Origin: an uncultured Lachnospiraceae bacterium
GTDB lineage: Bacteria > Bacillota > Clostridia > Lachnospirales > Lachnospiraceae
Assembly (NCBI GenBank): GCA_947626415.1
Contig: CANQSA010000010.1
Location: forward strand, 19,916 to 83,915
Length of the DNA stretch: 64,000 nucleotides
Direction: 5' to 3'
Shown here: positions 54,490 through 63,906 of the stretch, piece by piece
How the letters are laid out: the number at the start of each line of letters is the position of its first letter
Position numbering within the stretch: position 1 is the stretch's first letter
The notes under the pieces: model-generated
Told to the model about the DNA's origin: nothing
The model's database searches: none
The model's input: only the letters and a program-made list of their open reading frames with translations
Program-made: the position numbers and the translations under genes

Positions 54490-55402
54490 TGTAATCCTCC
54501 TGTCTGCCTGTCTGTATCATATTGTGTAGTTTTATCCTTTTATATGCAAGGATACAGATTGCCGCAATTCCTACAGCAATAGACAATAACTGTGATACCG
54601 GAAGCGTAGTGCCCGGTATCAGTAATTGGTCCGTCCGCAGTCCCTCGATCCATGCTCTGCCTGCGGCATACCCCAATACGTACCAAAGAAAGACCTCTCC
54701 GTCATATGCCTTCTTTCTTCTGAAGATCAGGATCAGAATCAGCACGCAAAGATTCCAAAGTGATTCATACAGAAACGTGGGATGAACCTGAATATACCCC
54801 AGATTCGATGCGGTATTTCCAAAAACCTGCTCCATCTGTGTCTTGACTGCCGGAGGTACGTCCCCGCCCGAAAAATAAGGATCAAAATAAATCCGCATGG
54901 CCAGTGGATTGGAATCGGACGTTACCGACCCAAAGGCTTCCCGGTTAAAGAAGTTTCCCCAGCGGCCGATTATCTGACCTGCGATCAGGCCCAGGCAGGC
55001 TGTATCCAGGATACGCGGGAATGACAGCTTTCTGATCCTGGTATATATAAAACAAGTCAGGACCGCCGCAATGATCGCTCCGTAAATTGCAAGCCCGCCA
55101 TGCCGGAGGTTAAAAATCTCCAGCAGATTGTCCTTATAATGATCCCAGCGAAAGATCACATAGTACAGGCGCGCTCCTACAATACTTGCAATGATCACGT
55201 ATAGCGCAAAGTCAATATAATCTTCCATCTTCTGCCCTGTAGCTTTTGCTTCCCGGCATGCGATCACTACGCCCGCCATGATCCCAAGCGCGATAATGAT
55301 CCCGTAATAAGCGATTTCAAATCCGAATATACTGATATTCTTCCCCATATTTTCAATGGTGATTCCCAATCCCGGGAATTCTATACTGACAGCATGAGCC
55401 AT
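54458..55402 (-). CDS. lgt: Prolipoprotein diacylglyceryl transferase
   Basis: Membrane enzyme that lipidates the lipobox Cys of prolipoproteins, 314 aa, seven helices. Signature GRWGNFFNREAFG, plus YGAIIAAVL, the H in LRHGGLAIYG, and HPTFLYESLWN. It has a strong promoter and no cluster partner except the overlapping Spo0E-like gene at its 3' end. It would modify the lipoproteins encoded in this window. Confidence 0.95.
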   Translation of the reverse strand: MAHAVSIEFPGLGITIENMGKNISIFGFEIAYYGIIIALGIMAGVVIACREAKATGQKMEDYIDFALYVIIASIVGARLYYVIFRWDHYKDNLLEIFNLRHGGLAIYGAIIAAVLTCFIYTRIRKLSFPRILDTACLGLIAGQIIGRWGNFFNREAFGSVTSDSNPLAMRIYFDPYFSGGDVPPAVKTQMEQVFGNTASNLGYIQVHPTFLYESLWNLCVLILILIFRRKKAYDGEVFLWYVLGYAAGRAWIEGLRTDQLLIPGTTLPVSQLLSIAVGIAAICILAYKRIKLHNMIQTGRQEDYNEQERTDSAD

Positions 55403-55432
55403 ATCTGACCTCCGTTCTCGACACTTGTTTTC

Positions 55433-55461
55433 ATTTTACACCTTCCTTTCACAAAAATCAA
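55433..55461 (-). promoter_or_regulatory. SigA-type promoter of lgt
   Basis: Minus strand TTGATT (55461-55456), 17-bp spacer, TAAAAT (55438-55433), ~30 bp upstream of the lgt ATG. Confidence 0.75.
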
Positions 55462-55517
55462 CATTTTCCCATCGCTGCCAATCGACATATTTCGTCAGAA
55501 TAACCCGGATTCGCCAT

Positions 55518-55546
55518 TTGCTTTTTTCATATAAATATGGTACACT
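55518..55546 (+). promoter_or_regulatory. SigA-type promoter of ychF
   Basis: TTGCTT (55518-55523), 17-bp spacer, TACACT (55541-55546) with TGG extension, ~50 bp upstream of the ychF ATG. Confidence 0.7.
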
Positions 55547-55597
55547 CAATAAGATTAATGAAAATAAGGAAAACAACTTTCGGAACGGAGGCAGAAA

Positions 55598-56701
55598 ATG
55601 AAACTTGGTATCGTAGGTTTACCAAACGTAGGAAAAAGTACGCTATTTAATTCTTTAACAAAAGCAGGGGCGGAATCCGCCAATTATCCTTTTTGTACCA
55701 TAGACCCCAACATCGGTATTGTTCCTGTGCCGGATGCAAGATTGGACGCGCTTGCCGCGCTTTATCATTCCCAGAAGATCACGCCCGCGGTTATTGAATT
55801 TGTGGATATCGCCGGTCTGGTCAAGGGCGCTTCCAAAGGAGAAGGTCTGGGCAACCAGTTCCTGGCCAATATCCGGGAAGTAGACGCCATTGTGCATGTG
55901 GTCCGCTGTTTTGAAGACAGCAATGTGATCCATGTGGACGGCAGCATAGATCCCATGCGCGATATCGAAACGATCAATCTGGAACTGATTTTTTCGGATA
56001 TGGAAATACTGGAGCGGCGGATTGCGAAAATAACCAAGATCGCGCGTGCCGGTGCTGATAAAGCAGCGGCAAAAGAACTGGAATTTATGAAACGCCTCTA
56101 TGCGCATATGGAAAACGGCGGATTGGCACGTTCTTATGCGACAGAGGAAGAAGACGAGCTGGCATGGCTTAGAGAATATAATCTGCTTACCTATAAACCT
56201 GTCATCTTTGCCGCCAACGTATCGGACTCTGATCTGGCGGACGACGGCAATTCCAATCCGCATGTACAGGCTGTCCGGGCATTCGCCGCGGAAACCGGCT
56301 GCGAGGTTTTTGTGATCTGTGCCGAAACCGAACAGGAGTTGTCTGAACTGGACGCAGAAGACAAAGCCATGTTCCTTGAAGATCTGGGGCTTGCCGAATC
56401 CGGTCTGGATAAACTGATCCGTGCCAGCTACAAACTGCTGGGTCTGATCAGCTATTTAACAGCCGGTGAAACCGAAACCAGGGCATGGACTATTACCAGG
56501 GGTACAAAAGCACCCGCTGCCGCCGGAAAGATCCACAGCGATTTTGAACGGGGCTTTATCCGCGCCGAGGTCGTAAACTATCAGGATCTGCTGGACTGCG
56601 GCAATTACGCAAAGGCGAAAGAAAAAGGTCTCGTCGGTCTGGAAGGAAAAGATTACGTCGTCAGGGACGGCGATGTTATTTTATTCCGTTTTCATGTATG
56701 A
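55598..56701 (+). CDS. ychF: Ribosome-binding ATPase YchF
   Basis: Obg-family P-loop protein that binds ribosomes and prefers ATP, 367 aa. Seen: [44 protein letters not shown] with the expected His-to-Leu position change, the coiled-coil insert, and a C-terminal TGS-like domain ([13 protein letters not shown]). Clear start at 55598 after CGGAGG. One of few plus-strand genes. Confidence 0.96.
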   Translation: MKLGIVGLPNVGKSTLFNSLTKAGAESANYPFCTIDPNIGIVPVPDARLDALAALYHSQKITPAVIEFVDIAGLVKGASKGEGLGNQFLANIREVDAIVHVVRCFEDSNVIHVDGSIDPMRDIETINLELIFSDMEILERRIAKITKIARAGADKAAAKELEFMKRLYAHMENGGLARSYATEEEDELAWLREYNLLTYKPVIFAANVSDSDLADDGNSNPHVQAVRAFAAETGCEVFVICAETEQELSELDAEDKAMFLEDLGLAESGLDKLIRASYKLLGLISYLTAGETETRAWTITRGTKAPAAAGKIHSDFERGFIRAEVVNYQDLLDCGNYAKAKEKGLVGLEGKDYVVRDGDVILFRFHV

Positions 56702-56725
56702 CCGGCTTTTATAAAACCGGAGAGT

Positions 56726-57373
56726 TCAGTCTCTGGTTTCCAGGACAAGCAGAACACCGCTCTCTATAATGATTTCCGCGGTTTCTTCTGTGATCTCGTT
56801 GCTGACGCCCCAGCCGGGGCATATGCCTGCCGTAAACGTCTGATTCTCCAGGGGATAGGCAAATCCGCGCAGGGTCACCCCGGTCACCCGGGGTGTAAAC
56901 GGCAGCAGCGAGACATAAGTTCCATACACGCAGTCCCGTTTCAGCTGTATGCTGCGGTCAGCCAGATAAATCTTATTATGGGCATTCACGATATATCCCT
57001 TTTTGCCCGCACGGCGGATCACTTCCAGCAGCCCCAGATTGGCGAGCGTATGATCCATACGGGTTCCGATTGCTCCCAGCATCCAGATTTCTTCCGCTCC
57101 CATCCGCAGCGCCCAGTCCACGGCTTCCTGCGTATCGGTCTGATCTTTATGCGGATTCAGCGTAATACTCTGAACGCCTTTCTTTTTCAGTTCTGCAATC
57201 AAGGCACTGTCAGCCGTATCAAAATCCCCGATCATATGGGTCGGCAGGATTTTCAAACGGGCAGCAGCTTCCGTTCCGCCGTCTACTGCAATGACCGCAT
57301 CCCATTTTTCCGAAAAAGAAGCAGCATCGGTATCGACACTGCCTCCGGTAATGATCAATGTTTTATGACACAT
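56726..57373 (-). CDS. Thiamine pyrophosphokinase
   Basis: Transfers pyrophosphate from ATP to thiamine, 215 aa. Seen: VIAVDGGTEAAARL, MIGDFDTADS, HKDQTDTQEAVDWAL, GAIGTRMDHTLANL and a C-terminal beta domain with GVSNEI. ATG at 57373 lies inside the rpe 3' end (11-nt overlap) with GAGG upstream; longer in-frame starts are rejected. The end of the stp-prkC-rsgA-rpe run. Confidence 0.93.
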   Translation of the reverse strand: MCHKTLIITGGSVDTDAASFSEKWDAVIAVDGGTEAAARLKILPTHMIGDFDTADSALIAELKKKGVQSITLNPHKDQTDTQEAVDWALRMGAEEIWMLGAIGTRMDHTLANLGLLEVIRRAGKKGYIVNAHNKIYLADRSIQLKRDCVYGTYVSLLPFTPRVTGVTLRGFAYPLENQTFTAGICPGWGVSNEITEETAEIIIESGVLLVLETRD

Positions 57374-58031
57374 GTTCAAATTCCTCAAACTTCTGTTTAA
57401 ACGCCCGGATGTTCTCCGCGACGTCGCCTTTAAATACCGCGGATCCCGCAACTACAACATTGGCGCCCGCCTCCAGAACAATATCGACATTCGCCGTGGA
57501 AATGCCGCCGTCTACTTCGATCTCTACATCCAGATTCCGTTCCGTGATCATTTTCTTTACATCACGGATCTTCCGCTCCATCCCGTCAATATACTTCTGC
57601 CCTCCAAAACCCGGGCTGACCGTCATGACCAGGATCAGATCCACCTCATTGGCAATATAGTCCAGTACATCCAGCGAAGTGGCCGGATTCAGTGCAACCC
57701 CGCAGCGCATTCCCATCCGTTTAATTTCCGTCACGGTTTTATACAGATGCTGGCATGCTTCCGCATGAACCGTGATCAGATCCGCGCCTGCCTTTTTAAA
57801 TTCTTCCAGCAGACGGATCGGTTCCTGAATCATCAGATGCACGTCAAACGGTTTGCGGGTGTACTTATGTAAACATTCCATAACCGGCATCCCGATGGAA
57901 ATGCTGGGTACAAAGGAACCGTCCATAACATCCACATGAATGTAATCCGCCCCCGCCTGATCAGCCGCTATGATCTGTGCTCCCAGATTAGCGAAATCAG
58001 AAGCCAGAATGGATGCTGATAATTTAATCAT
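57363..58031 (-). CDS. rpe: Ribulose-phosphate 3-epimerase
   Basis: Pentose-phosphate enzyme interconverting ribulose-5-P and xylulose-5-P, 222 aa. TIM barrel with KLSASILASDFANLG, HVDVMDGSFVPSISIG, SVHLM-type DVHLMIQEP, VSPGFGGQKYI and VDGGIS. ATG at 58031 after GGAGGAAACT. Cotranscribed with rsgA (18-bp gap). Confidence 0.95.
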   Translation of the reverse strand: MIKLSASILASDFANLGAQIIAADQAGADYIHVDVMDGSFVPSISIGMPVMECLHKYTRKPFDVHLMIQEPIRLLEEFKKAGADLITVHAEACQHLYKTVTEIKRMGMRCGVALNPATSLDVLDYIANEVDLILVMTVSPGFGGQKYIDGMERKIRDVKKMITERNLDVEIEVDGGISTANVDIVLEAGANVVVAGSAVFKGDVAENIRAFKQKFEEFEHVS

Positions 58032-58049
58032 AGTTTCCTCCTCCATACA

Positions 58050-58928
58050 TCAATAACGTTTTTTATTTTTTAACTCCTCATAGAAAACTTTATAATTTTC
58101 ATATCGACAAGCCGCGATTGTGTTTTTTTGAACCGCTTCTTTCACTCTGCAGTCCGGCTCATTGAGATGCGCGCAGCCATGATACCGGCAGTTTCCTTCA
58201 TATTCCCGAAATTCGGGAAACGCAAACCGCAGTTCTTCTGCTTCGATTCCGTCCAGCAGCAGCGAGCTGAATCCCGGTGTATCCAGCAGATAGGTATCCT
58301 TCTCCACATAAAAGATCTCGGAATGTCTGGTCGTATGTCTGCCGCGCCCGATCTTTCGGCTGACTTCTCCGGTATCCATATTGGCCGTCGGAACCAATGT
58401 ATTCAACATGGAAGATTTTCCTACGCCCGACGGTCCCGCCAGTACGGTCGTATGTCCCCGAAGCCGCCCGCGAACCGCTTCGATCCCGGTCTGCTCTACT
58501 ATACTGGTAAAGAGCACCGGATATCCCGCTTTGTCCGCATATACCTGCAGCAGACACTCTGCCTGAGCCCGATTTAAGTCGATTTTATTGATACAGATCA
58601 TAACGGGAACGCGCTGATGCTCCATCGACACCAGAAAGCGGTCCAGCAGATTCAAATTGGGTTCCGGACTGGCAGCCGCGAAAATAATCAGTACCTGATC
58701 CGCATTTGCTACCGCCGGACGCAGCAATTCATTCTTTCTCGGCAATAATTCCGCGATCCGGCCCGTATGCTCCTGTTCGGAAAGGATATCAATCGTCACA
58801 TCATCTCCGACCAGCGGTTTCCTTCCCTGATTCCGAAACAATCCCTTTGCTTTGCATTCATAAATCCCGCAGTCCTCAACATGCACATAGTAAAAACCCG
58901 CAATTCCCTTTACAATTTTTCCGCGCAT
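58050..58928 (-). CDS. rsgA: Small ribosomal subunit biogenesis GTPase RsgA
   Basis: Circularly permuted GTPase in 30S maturation, 292 aa: N-terminal OB fold, then G4 NKIDL, G1 GPSGVGKSSMLN, G3 DTPGFSS, and a zinc site with Cys/His in CRYHGCAHLNEPDCRV. Sits between prkC and rpe, the usual Firmicute locus order. Confidence 0.95.
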   Translation of the reverse strand: MRGKIVKGIAGFYYVHVEDCGIYECKAKGLFRNQGRKPLVGDDVTIDILSEQEHTGRIAELLPRKNELLRPAVANADQVLIIFAAASPEPNLNLLDRFLVSMEHQRVPVMICINKIDLNRAQAECLLQVYADKAGYPVLFTSIVEQTGIEAVRGRLRGHTTVLAGPSGVGKSSMLNTLVPTANMDTGEVSRKIGRGRHTTRHSEIFYVEKDTYLLDTPGFSSLLLDGIEAEELRFAFPEFREYEGNCRYHGCAHLNEPDCRVKEAVQKNTIAACRYENYKVFYEELKNKKRY

Positions 58929-58943
58929 ATACTGTCCCGTCTC

Positions 58944-61205
58944 TTAATTGACTGCAACATCCACCTGCCATATGGAAATCCCGTCCACAAAGGCTTCCAC
59001 TTTGCATATGGTTTTTTGATCCCGTTTGATCGTATAGGTCCACGCTGTCTGCGGCCACTCCGATAATTCTTCATAAGCGCCCATATCGACAGATTCTCCG
59101 TCTACTTCAACCGTAACCTTACCGCTTGTCAGCAAATTGCCTTCCGCGTCTTTTAAATTGGATTTCTGCAGAACAACCGTTCCTATATACTGTTTTTCCT
59201 CTCCCGAATCCTGCTTCCCGGTTGTGGTCGTCTCATCATCCGGATTCTTTCCTTTGCTGACTACAATATTGACTTTGCTGTCCGCATCGGCCTGTTTTCC
59301 GCCTTCCGGATCGGAAGAAATGATCCTGCCTTCTGCGATTGTGTCACTCCAGTCCTCTGAGGTTTCACCCAGCTGCAGTTCACTCTTTTCCAGCTCTTCT
59401 TTGGCTTCCTCCGGAGTCATATTCGTCAGGGTAGGTACAAGTACCTGTTTCGGTCCCGAGCTGACCACAAATGCGACCCGGGTTCCTTTCGGAAGCTTTT
59501 CTCCTGAATTTACAGCCTGAGAAATTACACGGCCCTTTTCTATCTCACTGCTTTCCTCATAAAGGACTTCGCCCGGCTCCAGACCGCTTTCCTGCAGTTT
59601 CTTTCTGGCGTCTGCTTCCTTTTCTCCGAGTACGCTGGGGACTACGGTATCCGCCATATACTCTGTGCCTTTGCTTACAACCAGTGAGATCGTATCTCCG
59701 TACTGAACTTCCGTACCGGCCGGAGAAGAACTGATGATCCGATTTGTATCGACTTCCTCGCTGAATTCATAACTGATATCGTATTTCAGTCCGAGGCTGT
59801 CTAATTCCTTTAAGGTTTCATCCAGTGTCTTGCCTGCATAATTAGCAGCAGCAAAACGATCGGCTCCCTGGCTGATCGTAACCGTGATCGTTGTATTCTT
59901 CGCAACGACAGAATTCGGCTTTTCGGACTGATCGCAGATCAGGCCTTCCTTTACCGTATTGCTCTTGGCATATACATATCTTCTGCCCAGATTCGCCTTT
60001 TCCAGCAGCACATCCGCTTCTTCCGATGTCTTTCCCAGCAGATCCGGCATATACGTATACCGTTCATCCAGCGTCTCCGTTGTTACTTCTCCCAGCTGGA
60101 CTCCCGAGCCCGCCTCGCTCTGCTTAAAAAATTTCCATACCAGCATGATCACAATGATCAGGAAAACAACGCCTGCAATAATCCCGCCTACCGCAATGAT
60201 CCGGTCAATTTTCGGGTTGACTGCGTCAATATCGTTCTGATCTTCGGAATCAGGCTCTTCCTCCTGTTCGTCTTCCTCCTGCGGTACGCTCTGGATCACG
60301 CCCGCCTTTATCTGCTGCGGGTCAAACATCACGGTTTTCCCATCTGTCGGTTCATCATCGACGAATTGAACAAAATCCTCATCCGGATGTACCAGCGACC
60401 GTTTCAGATCCGCGATCAGAGAAGAGATCTTTAAATAACGGTGATCTGCCTTTTTCTGCGTACATTTCTGTACGATCTTCTGCGTACTGACCGGAATGTC
60501 TTCAATATAATCTCTTAGATCCGGCATTTCGCCCTGAATATGCTGCAGTGCGACGGCAACCGTGGAATCTCCCTCAAACGGCATTTCGCCGGTCAGCATC
60601 TCAAACATGGTAATGCCCAGAGAATAGATATCACTCTTTTCATCCAGGTATCCGCCTCTTGCCTGTTCCGGTGAAATATAATGAACAGACCCCATCGCGT
60701 TGGAATTGATGGTATTGGCAGACACGGCTCTCGCAATCCCGAAATCCGTTACCTTAACCTTTCCTTCTTTGGAAATGATGATATTCTGCGGCTTGATATC
60801 CCGGTGGATAATATGATTGTTATGCGCGCATTCGATTCCCTGTGCCACCTGAATGGCAATACTGGTCGTTTCTTTTACAGACAGCTTTCCCTTTTTCTGT
60901 ATGTACTTTTTCAAAGTAATGCCTTCGATCAGTTCCATTACAATGTAGTACAGATTATTGTCATCTCCGACATCATAGATACTTACAATATTCGGGTGAG
61001 ACAAGCCTGCCGCAGACTGTGCCTCGATCCTGAATTTGGAAACAAAATTCCTGTCTTCGCTAAACTCCTGTTTTAAGACCTTCACCGCAACATTACGGTT
61101 CAGTTTATGATCTTTGGCCTTGTAAACATCAGACATACCGCCGGAGCCTACCTGATCCATAATCTCATATCGATCACCGATAAACATACCCTTTCTTAAC
61201 GTCAT
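58944..61205 (-). CDS. prkC: PASTA-domain Ser/Thr protein kinase (PrkC/PknB-type)
   Basis: Membrane eSTK sensing peptidoglycan/lipid II, 753 aa. Kinase domain ~1-270 with glycine loop QVGSGGMSDVYKA, catalytic IIHRDIKPQNIII, DFGIARA and SPEQARGG; a ~340-360 membrane helix; four PASTA repeats (VPSVLGEKEADARKKLQ and VPTLTNMTPEEAKEELE are clear); then a ~85-residue C-terminal beta domain after a Thr/Gly linker that is not PASTA. B. subtilis PrkC triggers germination on muropeptides. In operon with its phosphatase. Confidence 0.95.
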   Translation of the reverse strand: MTLRKGMFIGDRYEIMDQVGSGGMSDVYKAKDHKLNRNVAVKVLKQEFSEDRNFVSKFRIEAQSAAGLSHPNIVSIYDVGDDNNLYYIVMELIEGITLKKYIQKKGKLSVKETTSIAIQVAQGIECAHNNHIIHRDIKPQNIIISKEGKVKVTDFGIARAVSANTINSNAMGSVHYISPEQARGGYLDEKSDIYSLGITMFEMLTGEMPFEGDSTVAVALQHIQGEMPDLRDYIEDIPVSTQKIVQKCTQKKADHRYLKISSLIADLKRSLVHPDEDFVQFVDDEPTDGKTVMFDPQQIKAGVIQSVPQEEDEQEEEPDSEDQNDIDAVNPKIDRIIAVGGIIAGVVFLIIVIMLVWKFFKQSEAGSGVQLGEVTTETLDERYTYMPDLLGKTSEEADVLLEKANLGRRYVYAKSNTVKEGLICDQSEKPNSVVAKNTTITVTISQGADRFAAANYAGKTLDETLKELDSLGLKYDISYEFSEEVDTNRIISSSPAGTEVQYGDTISLVVSKGTEYMADTVVPSVLGEKEADARKKLQESGLEPGEVLYEESSEIEKGRVISQAVNSGEKLPKGTRVAFVVSSGPKQVLVPTLTNMTPEEAKEELEKSELQLGETSEDWSDTIAEGRIISSDPEGGKQADADSKVNIVVSKGKNPDDETTTTGKQDSGEEKQYIGTVVLQKSNLKDAEGNLLTSGKVTVEVDGESVDMGAYEELSEWPQTAWTYTIKRDQKTICKVEAFVDGISIWQVDVAVN

Positions 61206-61241
61206 AAGTCCTATCCTTTCTATCCTTGTATTTTCCCATTC

Positions 61242-61967
61242 CTAATAGTCAAGCTGAATTAAAATAACTGATATATTATCACTGCCTCCGTTTTGGTTGG
61301 CCTGTGTAATAAGCGCTTCTACGACTTTTGTCTGATCTTCATGATGATTGACAATATGGCGGATTACAACATCTTCTACCATATTCGTCAATCCGTCCGA
61401 ACACATCAGGATCTTATCCCCCGGCTCATATTCAATTTCAAAGAAATCCGGTACCACCTGGCTCTCCGCGCCGATTGCTCTGGTGATCACATTTTTCTTT
61501 TTATGCCTTCTGGCGTTTGCCTCATTCAGTTCTCCCAGACTGACCATTTCCTCTACCAGAGAATGATCCCTGCTGATCTGCTTGATAGAGTCGTTAATCA
61601 GATATAATCGGCTGTCTCCCACATTAGCGATATAAATCGTCTGCTGCAGAATCGTCGCAACCACGATCGTAGTCCCCATGCCTTCATAATCGGGGCTCGT
61701 TTTTGCTTCCTTTACCAAACGCCGGTTTGCTTCCTGAATCGCATTGTCGATCAGCGTGATCGGATTGGAATCCTCTGACTGCCGGATATGCTCCACCACA
61801 TGATTCACTGTCATCCTGGACGCTACATCCCCCGCCCGGTGTCCCCCCATTCCGTCTGCTACGATAAACAGATTCGGCAACTTTCCAACCGGTTCCTGAG
61901 AAACAAAAATATAATCCTGATTGATTGTACGCTGTCGTCCGATATCTGTTCTGCCATAAGCACGCAT
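61242..61967 (-). CDS. stp: PP2C-family protein phosphatase Stp
   Basis: Serine/threonine phosphatase opposing PrkC, 241 aa. Metal-binding motifs: NQDYIF, VADGMGGHRAGD, GDSRLYLI, CSDGLTN and GGSDNISVI. First gene of stp-prkC-rsgA-rpe-thiamine pyrophosphokinase; 36 bp before prkC. rlmN, often upstream, is not in this window. Confidence 0.94.
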   Translation of the reverse strand: MRAYGRTDIGRQRTINQDYIFVSQEPVGKLPNLFIVADGMGGHRAGDVASRMTVNHVVEHIRQSEDSNPITLIDNAIQEANRRLVKEAKTSPDYEGMGTTIVVATILQQTIYIANVGDSRLYLINDSIKQISRDHSLVEEMVSLGELNEANARRHKKKNVITRAIGAESQVVPDFFEIEYEPGDKILMCSDGLTNMVEDVVIRHIVNHHEDQTKVVEALITQANQNGGSDNISVILIQLDY

Positions 61968-62316
61968 ACGTTTTCTCCTCTCATCTCTCAGTTTTATGAT
62001 TCCTGCGCCGCATACCCGTATCCGCGATAAGATCGTCTGAGCAGACCGCAGGCCCCCTGTATATCTCTTTTATCACATCTTATATTTAAATTATATTACC
62101 ACACGACGAAAAAAAAGACAAGGTATTAATTATTACACCTCATCTTTTTTTATTTTAACACTGTACGAAGCGTGTACATGCAATTTTTGAAATGTTAGGA
62201 TTGCAAAAGATTTTATACTTTTTAGGTTGATATTTATGATAACTTCTGTTCTATCCTTTTTATCAATCAGTTTATCAAAAAGTAAGTTCCTCCGCTTTCG
62301 GCTTATAAACATATAA
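61968..62316. other. Intergenic region between stp and the LysR gene
   Basis: About 350 bp, AT-rich in the part near the LysR gene. It contains a TATAAT-like element on the minus strand near 62090 without a clear -35, which may start the stp-prkC operon. I see no ORF with a believable ribosome binding site, no RNA gene and no strong terminator. Confidence 0.5.
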
Positions 62317-63189
62317 TCAAACAAACCGCTCTCTGCAAATCGACAAAGCTCGCTCCTGCAAAGAATAAAACCGTTTGTTTTTGTGATAAGCGAGAAGATA
62401 ATCACGGTCAAAATCGCAGTCGGTTATCGTGATCGTTTTTAATTTTCCCTGTTCGACACATTCTTTGATCAGATTTTGCGGCAGGACGGCGATTCCGTTT
62501 CCGGCCGCAGCACAGGAAATCAACGCTTGATTACTTGCAGATTCTATCGTTGGTCTTGCGGTAAGATTGTTGACCGAAAGTGTTGCGTCAAGTAAATCTC
62601 TTGACGCACTGCCGGGTTCCCGCAGAAGCAGAGGATACTTGGTCAGTTCCTCTAAAGTGATTTGCTTTGGAACCGCAAATTGACAGGAGGAAACCGCTGT
62701 CAGTCGGTCTTGAAACACAGCCTGTGTTATAAGATGCTTGGAATGAATACTGCCTTCCACAAACGCAAAGTCAAGACTTCCATTCGCGAGCAATCTCTCA
62801 ATCCCCGAAGTCTGCTGAATGATGACGGATAAGCGAATCTGTGGCAATTCCCGATTGATTGCCGCAACCATTTGCGGAACATATAATCTGCCGATAGTGA
62901 GAGATGCGCCGATACGTAAATCTGTATTTGTTTCACTTTCTCGTGCGAGATGTTCAAAGTCATCGAAGGAAACAACGGTTTCTTTCGCTTTCGCAAGCAA
63001 TCGTTTCCCACTGTCCGTCAAAACAAGCCGGTTGCCGATACGGTCAAACAATATCACATTGTAGTATTTTTCAATCTCCGCTATAGTTTGACTGACTGCG
63101 GGCTGGGCAACATAAAGAGCGCTTGCCGCCTTTGTGATTCCGCCTGCCTCACAAACTGCGATAAAAGTTTTCAGATGCCGCACCGTCAT
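62317..63189 (-). CDS. LysR-family transcriptional regulator
   Basis: A 290-aa LysR regulator: N-terminal helix-turn-helix ITKAASALYVAQPAVSQTIAEIE, linker helix, then a periplasmic-binding-like effector domain (LRIGASLTIGRLYVPQMV, LLREPGSASRDLLDATL). It diverges from a chromate-transport pair across a 135-bp region containing a T-N11-A dyad, so it is likely its regulator. Effector unknown; the CysL/CbbR-like helix-turn-helix suggests a small anion or sulfur compound, which is only a guess. Confidence 0.92.
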   Translation of the reverse strand: MTVRHLKTFIAVCEAGGITKAASALYVAQPAVSQTIAEIEKYYNVILFDRIGNRLVLTDSGKRLLAKAKETVVSFDDFEHLARESETNTDLRIGASLTIGRLYVPQMVAAINRELPQIRLSVIIQQTSGIERLLANGSLDFAFVEGSIHSKHLITQAVFQDRLTAVSSCQFAVPKQITLEELTKYPLLLREPGSASRDLLDATLSVNNLTARPTIESASNQALISCAAAGNGIAVLPQNLIKECVEQGKLKTITITDCDFDRDYLLAYHKNKRFYSLQERALSICRERFV

Positions 63190-63206
63190 AGTTTCATAAC
63201 CTTTCT

Positions 63207-63223
63207 CTTATAATTTTGATAAG
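63207..63223. promoter_or_regulatory. LysR-type dyad
   Basis: CTTAT-N7-ATAAG inverted repeat containing the T-N11-A core, in the space between the divergent LysR and chromate-transporter genes, 18 bp from the LysR ATG. Confidence 0.5.
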
Positions 63224-63324
63224 ATTATACTATTTTACTTATTGGACGTCAAGCGATATGCTGTAACTGATGATCGCAGGCGTAATTCTCTATTGTATTA
63301 TGAGGTATATGAGGGGAAAATCGA

Positions 63325-63906
63325 ATGAAAAAAATATTTAAACTGTTTCTTATCATGCTGAAAATCGGCCTGTTTACCTTTGGCGGCGGATATGCCATGA
63401 TTGCTCTGTTGGAAAACGAATTTGTTTCCAAACGCCGCTTTATGCAAACAGATGAATTTGCGGATATGGTCGCCATTGCCGAATCCACGCCCGGACCGAT
63501 CGCCATCAATGCCGCCACCTATATCGGCTATCAGCAAAACGGCGTTCTCGGTTCGGCTGCCGCTACTGTGGGAGTCTGTATTCCGTCCTTTGTAATCATC
63601 TTTTTGATTTCTCTGTTCTTCGACGCCTTTCAGCAGATCCGGTGGGTGACAGCGGCTTTCAAGGGAATCCAGGTTGGCGTAGTCGTTCTGATTTTGTCGG
63701 CGGGACTGAAAATGCTGCGGCAAATGAAAAAAACGATTTATAACATCGTGTGTGTATGTCTGACGACGGCTTGTCTTGTATTATGCTCGCTGTTTGCCGT
63801 AAACTTTTCGTCCGTTTTCTATATTCTTATCGGTGCGATGATCGGTCTTAGTAGATATTTTGTGAAACGGATGTATGAACACAGAAAAACGGAGACGAAA
63901 AAATGA
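63325..63906 (+). CDS. Chromate transporter, short-chain subunit 1
   Basis: A 193-aa CHR-domain membrane protein with ~six helices: IGLFTFGGGYAMIALLENEF, STPGPIAINAATYIGYQQNG, and VCIPSFVIIFLIS are family motifs. CHR proteins export or exchange chromate, sulfate or related anions. This is the short single-CHR form acting as a pair with the next gene, whose ATG overlaps by 4 nt (ATGA). Start after GAGGGG. Confidence 0.92.
   Translation: MKKIFKLFLIMLKIGLFTFGGGYAMIALLENEFVSKRRFMQTDEFADMVAIAESTPGPIAINAATYIGYQQNGVLGSAAATVGVCIPSFVIIFLISLFFDAFQQIRWVTAAFKGIQVGVVVLILSAGLKMLRQMKKTIYNIVCVCLTTACLVLCSLFAVNFSSVFYILIGAMIGLSRYFVKRMYEHRKTETKK

Noticed and set aside
56702..56725. Possible bidirectional terminator between ychF and the thiamine pyrophosphokinase gene
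   Set aside because: The CCGG...CCGG pairing is short and interrupted, with no T-tract, so I did not list it.
62133..62411. 92-codon open frame on the minus strand overlapping the end of the LysR gene
   Set aside because: Overlaps the LysR 3' end in another frame, has no ribosome binding site and encodes no recognisable motif.
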